A stretch of DNA of 11,413 nt from Anaeromyxobacteraceae bacterium (GTDB lineage: Bacteria > Myxococcota > Myxococcia > Myxococcales > Anaeromyxobacteraceae), in NCBI GenBank assembly GCA_027349605.1, contig DAIEMM010000486.1:1-11413 (forward strand), read 5' to 3'. Made by a program: the position numbers and the translations under genes. Below, piece after piece: positions 5,708 to 11,413 of this stretch. How positions within the stretch are numbered: position 1 is the first letter of the stretch; every line of letters begins with the position of its first letter. The notes beneath the pieces are model-generated. The model made no database searches. It had not been told where the DNA came from and was given only the letters and a program-made list of their open reading frames with translations.

Positions 5708-5752
5708 TTCCGTCGATTCACCCGTCGTTGCCGTTGGTTGAATCTTCGATCC
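5708..5752 (+). repeat. Dispersed imperfect repeat, copy 2
   Basis: Matches 312-357 in direct orientation at 38 of 46 columns by hand alignment. It lies 42 bases from the tRNA-Gly fragment. This copy also contains GATTCACC and GGTTGAATC, which can pair with one bulge around a loop of about 13 bases; the pairing is not kept in copy 1. Confidence 0.6.
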
Positions 5753-5821
5753 TGTTCCCCGAGCTTCCCCACCCTTCCCCAGGTTTCTCCCAGCGTCCGG
5801 GAGACATACGGGAGACGGTTG

Positions 5822-6136
5822 TCAGGCCGCGACGGTCGATCGGCGACGCATTGCTGCGCTCAGCGTCGGGAGGGAGTTGATCTTTCCCCCGACCTTCCTC
5901 TCCGCTGTTCGCAGGTCGTAGAGCGCCTGTAGATTGAGCCAGAACTGCGGACTGTTCCCGAAGAAGTGGCCCAGGCGCAGCGCCGTGTCGCCCGTGATGG
6001 AGCGCCGGCCATGCAGGATGGCCGTCACCCGGTTGGTCGGGACCCCGAGCTGCCGCCCAAGCTCGGCGGCACTCATCCCCAGTTCTTCGAGCTGCTCGGC
6101 GAGATGCTCGCCGTGGTGAATCGCACTGCGCTTCAT
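5822..6136 (-). CDS. higA: HigA family antitoxin (XRE helix-turn-helix)
   Basis: 104 residues, starting MKRSAIHHGEHLAEQLEELG. The helix-turn-helix spans about 21-43 (MSAAELGRQLGVPTNRVTAI), followed by the family-typical HGRRSITGDTALRLGHFFG and FWLNLQALYDL. Length and order match HigA antitoxins. It would neutralise HigB by direct binding and repress its own operon from the palindrome upstream of higB. An AGAGGTGAG ribosome site overlaps the region just after the higB stop, ten bases before this ATG, so the two genes are one operon with the toxin first, as usual for higBA. Transcription would end at the terminator at 5602-5636. Confidence 0.9.
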   Translation of the reverse strand: MKRSAIHHGEHLAEQLEELGMSAAELGRQLGVPTNRVTAILHGRRSITGDTALRLGHFFGNSPQFWLNLQALYDLRTAERKVGGKINSLPTLSAAMRRRSTVAA

Positions 6137-6146
6137 GTCTCACCTC

Positions 6147-6446
6147 TCAGTGGTAGTCGACGATCTCGACATCGGTCGGCCCCGGCGATCCGTCCGGCCA
6201 CGCGAAGCAGATCCGCCATTGATCGTTGATCCGGATGCTGTACTGCCCTTTCCTGTCTCCCTTCAGCGCCTCGAGCCGGTTGCCAGGAAGGTCCAAATCC
6301 CCGATCGCGGACGCTGCGTCCAACTGGTCGAGCTTCATCTCGGCTTTCCGCTGAATCCCGTCGAACGCCTTGACCCGCTTCCCTTCTGCAAATGCGCGCG
6401 TTCGCTTGTCCCGGTGGCTGGCGATCACGACAGGGGAGTCTGTCAT
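6147..6446 (-). CDS. higB: HigB family toxin (RelE/ParE superfamily)
   Basis: 99 residues. Family motifs are clear: SHRDKRTRAFAEGKRVKAF near the start, KLDQLDAASAIGDL, PGNRLEALKGDRKGQYSIRI, NDQWRICFAW and the closing VEIVDYH. In this superfamily the protein is a ribosome-dependent mRNA endonuclease. The basic and aromatic C-terminal core (QYSIRINDQWRICF) is intact, so the toxin should be active. No strong Shine-Dalgarno is seen; the ATG lies nine bases from the palindrome, so the leader is short or absent. The TTGACG within the palindrome resembles a -35 element, but no -10 at proper spacing falls outside the gene. Confidence 0.9.
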   Translation of the reverse strand: MTDSPVVIASHRDKRTRAFAEGKRVKAFDGIQRKAEMKLDQLDAASAIGDLDLPGNRLEALKGDRKGQYSIRINDQWRICFAWPDGSPGPTDVEIVDYH

Positions 6447-6455
6447 CCGTTATGC

Positions 6456-6472
6456 GTTACGTCAAGCGTAAC
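6456..6472. promoter_or_regulatory. Candidate HigA operator palindrome
   Basis: GTTACG and CGTAAC form perfect six-base arms around a five-base centre (TCAAG). A related CGTTA half-site lies just beside it at 6448-6452. The position immediately before higB fits autoregulation by HigA. Binding is inferred from position and symmetry only. Confidence 0.55.
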
Positions 6473-6503
6473 TTGGGTCTGTCGTTCGCCAGGACACCGT
6501 CCG

Positions 6504-6532
6504 CCCTGGAACAATGACGATTCGTTCCAGGG
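6504..6532. repeat. Perfect nine-base inverted repeat
   Basis: CCCTGGAAC (6504-6512) and GTTCCAGGG (6524-6532) pair fully around 11 bases (AATGACGATTC). It has no adjacent T run. It stands 58 bases upstream of higB and about 480 bases before the solute-binding gene, so it could be an operator or a leftover structure. Confidence 0.5.
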
Positions 6533-6691
6533 CCGGGATTCGCCCCGGCTCGGTACTCCGCCTCTCGTGCCGTCCTGCCTACGTACCTCACGGCCACGCG
6601 CCCTCGACGCAATGTCGTCCTCGAGAACCTGGCCCTCCGCCAATGAGGCGCATCCTCGCCGGGCGACGACACCCCGAAATCCAGCCGCTCA

Positions 6692-6823
6692 TCATGCCTT
6701 CTGGATCTTGCTCCGCCGTTCCTGGAGTCGAGGGGCCGAGGCCTCACCACGAGAGGCGATCGTGTGCCCGATGGTCGGTGGGACTGCCCGCTGCGCCTGG
6801 ATCGACCCGTTCGCGTCGGCCAT
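6692..6823 (-). CDS. Possible 43-residue small protein
   Basis: The ATG at 6823 is preceded by GAGAGG at six bases. Most codons end in G or C. The product begins MADANGSIQAQRAVPPTIGH and ends in a basic tail (QERRSKIQKA). No family is recognised. The alternative is a chance frame in non-coding DNA. Confidence 0.2.
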   Translation of the reverse strand: MADANGSIQAQRAVPPTIGHTIASRGEASAPRLQERRSKIQKA

Positions 6824-7013
6824 CGGGGTCCTCTCGAGCCCAACCCGCATGGGTGCCCCCGAGAAGCCGGCAGTACTCGTTCCGATTCCCGTAGAATCGA
6901 GCATCCAGGAGGCCGTCCTCTTTCTGTTCAGGGCGGAGGAGGCATCTCGTGACAGCCACGGTGTCCCGCGGAATCGATAGCGCCGAGGCACCTCGATCCC
7001 CGCCGAGGTCCCG

Positions 7014-7892
7014 ATGCTAGGACGCCGCGCCTGGGCGGCCATCGGCGGCCTCTCGCTCGTCGGTGTAGCCGGGTGGCTGGCGACGAGCCGCCAGTCGAGT
7101 GAAGGAGCGCTGGCGCGAATCCGTCGGGAGGGCCTCATCCGGATTGGGTACGCGATAGAGGCACCCTACGTCTTCCTCGACTCTAAGGGCCAGCTCACCG
7201 GCGAGGAAGCCGAGGTGGCGAGAAAGGTCGTCGCAGGACTGGAAATCCCGCGCATCGAATGGGTACAGGCCGACTTCGGGTCCCTTCTCGACCAGCTCGA
7301 GGAGGGGCGCTTCGACGTGATCGTGGCCGGCATGTTCATCACGCCCGCGCGAGCCCAGCGCGCGAGCTTCTCCGAGCCGACATTCCGGGTCCGGCAGGGG
7401 CTCCTGGTGCGGAAGGGGAATCCACACGGGCTGAGCGCCTACGAGGACTTCGTCCGGATGCCGCGTCTCAAGATCGCGACCTTGCGCGGCTCGATCGAGG
7501 AATCGATGATCCGAGGGCTTGGGGTTTCCGACGCCCAGATCGTCGTCGTCCCTGACGCGCTCACGGGGAGGGTGGCCATCGAGTCGGGCCTGGCGGCGGG
7601 TCTCGCCCTGTCATCCCCGGCAATCCGCCACATGGGACAGCGGCAGCAACTGGGGCTCACCGAGGCCGCGCTGCCATTCACTCCTCCAACGTCCGACGAG
7701 TACCGGCACACGGGGTTAGGGGCGGCTGCATTCCGTCGCTCGGATGAGGACCTTCGAGACGCCTGGAACCGTCAGTTGAAGCGCATCGTCGGAACCTCCG
7801 CGCACCGGCTCCTGATGGAGGAGTTTGGCATGGGGCCCGACGAACTTCCGTCCGGTGCGACTTCCGCGGAGATCCCTTTGCAGGGACGATGA
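7014..7892 (+). CDS. Periplasmic solute-binding protein, family 3 (EhuB-like)
   Basis: 292 residues. GAGG five bases upstream supports this ATG. Residues 5-25 are an N-terminal hydrophobic segment (AWAAIGGLSLVGVAGWLATS) with no lipobox cysteine, so the protein is secreted or stays anchored. The mature part follows the family 3 plan: LIRIGYAIEAPYVFLDSKGQ, TGEEAEVARKVVAGL, a FGSLLDQLEEGRFDVIVAGM strand, then ITPARAQRASFSEPTF with the conserved Arg, a hinge at LLVRKGNPHGL and a second lobe ending in VVVPDALTGRVAIESGLAAG. It is closest to ectoine/amino-acid binders of the EhuB type as I recall them. The usual ADA after the SG in lobe two is AAG, so ligand choice may differ. No permease or ATPase gene follows; instead a sensor kinase starts 25 bases later, which suggests a sensing role. 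Confidence 0.85.
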   Translation: MLGRRAWAAIGGLSLVGVAGWLATSRQSSEGALARIRREGLIRIGYAIEAPYVFLDSKGQLTGEEAEVARKVVAGLEIPRIEWVQADFGSLLDQLEEGRFDVIVAGMFITPARAQRASFSEPTFRVRQGLLVRKGNPHGLSAYEDFVRMPRLKIATLRGSIEESMIRGLGVSDAQIVVVPDALTGRVAIESGLAAGLALSSPAIRHMGQRQQLGLTEAALPFTPPTSDEYRHTGLGAAAFRRSDEDLRDAWNRQLKRIVGTSAHRLLMEEFGMGPDELPSGATSAEIPLQGR

Positions 7893-7917
7893 TGACCCAG
7901 AACACATTGGGGACGAA

Positions 7918-10900
7918 ATGAGCAAGAAGGGGCCGCGGGTCACCCCGATGGCCTGGGTTTGGATCACGCTGCTTGCGGCTGCGGCAGTTTCGGCCGCCCT
8001 GGTCTGGAGCCACGGCCGCCATGCGAGGTTTGCCAGCACGTTCACCAAGCAACAGACCCTGTTGCGACATGCTCGCGTGGACCTGGCCAATGGATACGTG
8101 CATGTCGCACTTGCGGGACGGCTGGGGGGCCCGTTCGATCGCGCACAGGGACTGGCGCTCCTCGGGCAGGCCGTCTCATCGCTCCGGCAGGCGACGCGCG
8201 TGCAAGAGGAGTTCGAAGCCAAGATGCCCCTGGCGGGAGGCCTGGGTTCGCATGCCGAGCAGATGGCCCGCCTGGCGACGGCCGTGGAGACCTTTCGCTC
8301 GGCTCTCTCCACGCACCGTCCCGGCCCCGAGTCGAGCCCTGCGCAGGACGCCTCCATGCGGATTGCGTTTCTCGCGCTCGAGCAGCAGGCGGGCGCCGCC
8401 GAGGCGGCCATCGACCGAGGTCTCGACGCTGGGATGCGACAGCACGTCCGAACCGACACCACCATTCTCGTGGTCTCCGGGCTCTTGCTCGCGATCATCG
8501 GACTGGCGGCACTCGCGGGCGGCCGCTCCCAGAAGCGGGTGACGGCGGAACTCCGCGAGAGCGAAGCACTCTTCCGGGACCTGTTCGAGCGCCACGCGGC
8601 GGCCAAGCTCCTCATCGATCCCGAGACTGGACGCATCGTCGATGCCAACCAGGCCGCCGCGAAGTTTTACGGCTGGCCCAGGGAACGCCTCGTGCGGATG
8701 AACATCCAGGACATCAATACCCTCTCGCCCGACGACGTCGCCCGGGAGATGGAGAAGGCCAGGTCGCTTGAGCGCGTCCACTTCGAGTTTCGCCACCTGC
8801 GGGCTGACGGATCCATTCGGGACGTGGACGTCTTCAGCAGCAGCGTCGCCGTGAAGGGGAAGAGGCTAATCCACTCGATCATCCACGACGCCACGGAGCG
8901 GCGCCATGCCGAGACGGCGCTGGTCCAGAGCCAGGCCATGCTCAAGGGGATCACCGACACGATTCCCGAGCCCATCTTCCTGAAGGACCGGGAAGGGCGT
9001 TGGACCTTCGCCAATCCGGCGACTCTCCAGGTGGCTGGCAAGTCACTGGAAGAGGTCATCGGGAAGACGGATCGGGAGATCTACCCAGACGCCCAGGTCG
9101 GCGACGCCCTCGCCGCGACCGACCAGCGGATCATGGAGTCGGGAGTTCCCGAAGTGGTCGAGGAAACGATTCAAACGCCCGAAGGGTACCGCGTCTACCT
9201 ATCCACGAAGGCCCCGTTTCGCGCCCCCGATGGGCGAGTCGTCGGCCTCGTCGGTGGAGCCAGGGACATCACCGATCGGAAGCATGCCGAGGATGCCCTG
9301 CGCGAGCGCGACTACCTGCTCTCCGAGTCCCAGCGCATCGCGCACATCGGGACATGGACCTCGGAGGTGGGCACGGACGCGATCCGCTGGTCCGAAGAGG
9401 CGTATCGGATCTTCGGGGTGCCCCCAGAGACCTGCCTGGTCACGCCAGCGTCCTTCCTCGCGTTCGTACATCCCGAGGATCGTTCCTCGATGCAGGAATG
9501 GGTTCGAGCGGGCTGGTCGGGACTGAACCCCGTCGAGCGGGATTTTCGCATCGTTCGCCCGGACGGGAACGTTCGAGTGGTCCAGGGCCGTGGGGAGCTC
9601 ATCCGTCGACCCGACGGTACGCCGCTGAAGCTGAACGGCACTGTCCAGGACGTGACGGAGCTCCGTCGCGCGGCCGATGCGCTCCGGGATAGCGAGAGGC
9701 GCCTTCGCTTCGCGATGGAGGGAGCGAACGACGGGATCTGGGACGTCAACATGCTGACCGGCCAGGTGTTCCTGAGCCCACGCGGCTGCGAGATGTTCGG
9801 ATACGCATTCGACGAGTTCGACGCCACCGTGACCTCGTGGAATCAGATGGTTCACCCCGAGGACCTCTCCCGCACCCAAGCCTCGCTGGAGGATCACCTG
9901 GCCGGGAGGACCCCCCTTTTCGAGATCGAGCAGCGCCTGCGGACCCGATCGGGCGAGTACCGGTGGACCCTGGCACGAGGGAAGGTCTCCCAGCGGGATG
10001 CCTCGGGTCTGGCCGTCCGGATGACCGGCACCCACACGGACATCACACAGCGCAAGCAGGCCGAAGAGGCCCTCCGGCTGAGCCTGGAGCGGTTCCAGCT
10101 GGCGATCCGCGCGACGTTCAACGTCATCTGGGACTGGGATCTCGAGACGGATACCCTGGCCTGGAACGAGAACATCACGCTCGTATTCGGTCATCCCGCC
10201 CATGAGATCGAGCCCGGGATAGAGTCCTGGACTCGGCGAATCCATCCGGAGGATCTCGCCCGGGTCGAGACACGCATCCACGCTGCGATCGGCGCAGGCG
10301 GCGACACCTGGAGCGACGAGTATCGCTTCCGCCGGGGGGACGGCACGTTTGCGACCGTCGTCGACCGGGGCATCATCAGCCGGGACCCGGGAGGCACGCC
10401 GGTCCGCATGATCGGCGCCATGGAGGACATCACCGACCGAAAGCTTGCCGAAGCGGATCGCGAACGGTTGACGACGGCCATCGAGCAGGCTGCGGAGGAG
10501 GTGCTCATCACCGACGCGCAGGGGACGATCGTGTACGTCAACCCGGCATTCGAGGCCGTCACGGGCTACTCGCGGGCGGAGGCCGTCGGTCAGAATCCCC
10601 GCTTCCTGAAGAGCGGCAAGCACGACGATTCCTTCTACCGCGATCTCTGGGACACGATCGGGAGTGGGAAGGTCTGGCGAGGCCGCTTGACCAACCGAAA
10701 GAAGGACGGCGCCCTCTACACCGAGGAGGCCACGATCTCACCGGTGCGGAACGACGGCGGCATCGTCACGAGCTTCGTGGCCGTGAAGAGAGACATCACC
10801 CGGGATCTCGCGCTCGAGGCCCATCTTCTCCAGTCCCAGAAGATGGAGGGCATCGGACGCCTTGCCGGTGGGGTGGCTCATGACTTCAACAACATCCTGT

Positions 10901-11413
10901 CGGTGATTCTGTCCTGCTCCAGTTTTGCCCTGGAGGAGGCCAGGGAGGGCGACCCAATACGCGAGGATCTCCTGGAGATCGAGAAGGCGGGGAAGCGCGC
11001 CGCTTCCCTGACCAGGCAGCTCCTTGCGTTCAGCCGCAAGCAGGTCCTCCAGCCCGTTGCCCTGGACATCAACGCGGTCCTCGCCGAGATCGAGAGGATG
11101 CTCCAGCGAATCATCGGCGAGGACGTCGACCTGGTCCTGGCCCTTCAGCCTGGCCTCGGCCCCGTCAGGGCCGATCCGGGACAGGTCGAGCAGGTGATCA
11201 TGAATCTCGCCATCAACGCGCGAGACGCGATGCCGGAGGGAGGGAAGCTCACGATCGAGACGGCAGAATGCGATCTCGACGAGGAGTACGTCGCTCGGCA
11301 TCCGGGGTCCGCCCCCGGACCGCACGTCATGATTGCCGTTTCCGATTCGGGCGTTGGCATGAACGCCGCGACGATCCCACGGGTCTTCGAGCCCTTCTTC
11401 ACCACCAAGGGCC
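7918..11413 (+). CDS. Membrane-bound histidine kinase with six PAS domains (runs off right edge)
   Basis: At least 1165 residues. TM1 is at about 11-30 (MAWVWITLLAAAAVSAALVW) and TM2 at 182-203. A 150-residue helical periplasmic region lies between them. Six PAS/PAC units follow at about 215-328, 340-455, 468-582, 595-712, 725-840 and 850-962, each closing with a DITxRK-like motif; the third to fifth share WxxD/E and HPED motifs of the PAS_3 fold. The H-box GRLAGGVAHDFNNIL carries the phosphoacceptor His988. The N-box (NLAINARDAMPEGG) and G1 box (VSDSGVGM) of the ATPase are intact, and the window ends in FFTTKG. Kinases with this GGVAHDFNN box often end in a receiver domain, which would lie outside. 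TTGGGG seven bases upstream supports the ATG. Together with the preceding solute-binding gene it likely forms a ligand-responsive phosphorelay. Confidence 0.92.
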   Translation, partial: MSKKGPRVTPMAWVWITLLAAAAVSAALVWSHGRHARFASTFTKQQTLLRHARVDLANGYVHVALAGRLGGPFDRAQGLALLGQAVSSLRQATRVQEEFEAKMPLAGGLGSHAEQMARLATAVETFRSALSTHRPGPESSPAQDASMRIAFLALEQQAGAAEAAIDRGLDAGMRQHVRTDTTILVVSGLLLAIIGLAALAGGRSQKRVTAELRESEALFRDLFERHAAAKLLIDPETGRIVDANQAAAKFYGWPRERLVRMNIQDINTLSPDDVAREMEKARSLERVHFEFRHLRADGSIRDVDVFSSSVAVKGKRLIHSIIHDATERRHAETALVQSQAMLKGITDTIPEPIFLKDREGRWTFANPATLQVAGKSLEEVIGKTDREIYPDAQVGDALAATDQRIMESGVPEVVEETIQTPEGYRVYLSTKAPFRAPDGRVVGLVGGARDITDRKHAEDALRERDYLLSESQRIAHIGTWTSEVGTDAIRWSEEAYRIFGVPPETCLVTPASFLAFVHPEDRSSMQEWVRAGWSGLNPVERDFRIVRPDGNVRVVQGRGELIRRPDGTPLKLNGTVQDVTELRRAADALRDSERRLRFAMEGANDGIWDVNMLTGQVFLSPRGCEMFGYAFDEFDATVTSWNQMVHPEDLSRTQASLEDHLAGRTPLFEIEQRLRTRSGEYRWTLARGKVSQRDASGLAVRMTGTHTDITQRKQAEEALRLSLERFQLAIRATFNVIWDWDLETDTLAWNENITLVFGHPAHEIEPGIESWTRRIHPEDLARVETRIHAAIGAGGDTWSDEYRFRRGDGTFATVVDRGIISRDPGGTPVRMIGAMEDITDRKLAEADRERLTTAIEQAAEEVLITDAQGTIVYVNPAFEAVTGYSRAEAVGQNPRFLKSGKHDDSFYRDLWDTIGSGKVWRGRLTNRKKDGALYTEEATISPVRNDGGIVTSFVAVKRDITRDLALEAHLLQSQKMEGIGRLAGGVAHDFNNILSVILSCSSFALEEAREGDPIREDLLEIEKAGKRAASLTRQLLAFSRKQVLQPVALDINAVLAEIERMLQRIIGEDVDLVLALQPGLGPVRADPGQVEQVIMNLAINARDAMPEGGKLTIETAECDLDEEYVARHPGSAPGPHVMIAVSDSGVGMNAATIPRVFEPFFTTKG

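Larger units (their letters stand above)
5462..5821. other. Intergenic region of 360 bases between higA and the MazE-like gene
   Basis: It holds the intrinsic terminator, the tRNA-Gly fragment and repeat copy 2 described separately. The remaining 140 bases before the MazE-like gene must carry the promoter of that gene cluster, but no clear -35/-10 pair is visible. The open frames here show no codon bias. Confidence 0.5.
6447..7013. other. Region of about 570 bases without a strong gene
   Basis: Between the divergent higB and the solute-binding gene. It holds the palindrome beside higB, the nine-base inverted repeat and one possible very small minus-strand ORF. Long open frames on both strands are arginine-, serine- and proline-rich with no consistent codon bias and look like chance translations of GC-rich DNA. 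The promoter of the solute-binding/kinase pair should lie in its last 200 bases, but no convincing -35/-10 pair is visible. Confidence 0.5.

Noticed and set aside
312..5752. Integron attC sites at the dispersed repeats
   Set aside because: A GTTRRRY-like core occurs in copy 2 but not copy 1, no matching complementary core or consistent fold is seen, and no integrase is present.
6135..6980. 281-residue plus-strand ORF across higB and the following gap
   Set aside because: The first part is antisense to higB, whose motifs are clear, and the remainder has no codon bias or recognisable motif.
9199..10623. 474-residue minus-strand ORF opposite the kinase
   Set aside because: It lies wholly antisense to PAS domains with intact motifs; the mirror frame of GC-rich coding DNA often stays open.

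Overview
The window is GC-rich DNA with strong third-position GC bias, Shine-Dalgarno-led genes and a sensor kinase carrying six PAS domains. This fits a soil or sediment Gram-negative bacterium of the Myxococcota/Desulfobacterota type, but no marker gene settles it and the assignment is weak. No transposase, integrase or CRISPR array is visible.

Left part (1-2718). The N-terminus of an OsmC-like redox protein runs off the left edge on the minus strand. After about 400 bases without a convincing gene comes the most unusual gene here, also on the minus strand. It encodes a 551-residue exported protein: signal peptide, four-cysteine region, collagen-like Gly-X-Y block, small aromatic carbohydrate-binding-like module, second collagen block, then two tandem domains resembling the T4 gp19 / contractile-injection tail-tube family. 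A GC-rich hairpin follows its stop codon. Divergent from it is a plus-strand gene start whose coding signature stops abruptly at about 2703, probably a truncated gene.

Middle part (2800-5461). Five small minus-strand genes lie head to tail, possibly as one transcription unit. In transcription order they are: a MazE/AbrB-like protein with a shortened N-terminus; a zinc-ribbon protein broken by one extra base; a small HExxH protein; a one-segment membrane protein; and a conserved protein of unknown function. Only the first resembles a named family, and no toxin partner sits beside it.

Boundary (5602-5752). A strong minus-strand intrinsic terminator directly follows a 24-base fragment that looks like the 3' end of a tRNA-Gly gene. 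This is the arrangement expected at the distal attachment site of an integrated element. An imperfect 46-base sequence next to it has a second copy near 312-357.

Right part (5822-11413). A higBA toxin-antitoxin operon (minus strand) has a perfect palindrome just upstream of higB. After about 570 bases without a strong gene, two plus-strand genes follow with 25 bases between them: an exported solute-binding protein of the EhuB-like family 3, and a membrane-bound multi-PAS histidine kinase that runs off the right edge. No transporter permease or ATPase is present, so the pair reads as a ligand-sensing system rather than uptake.
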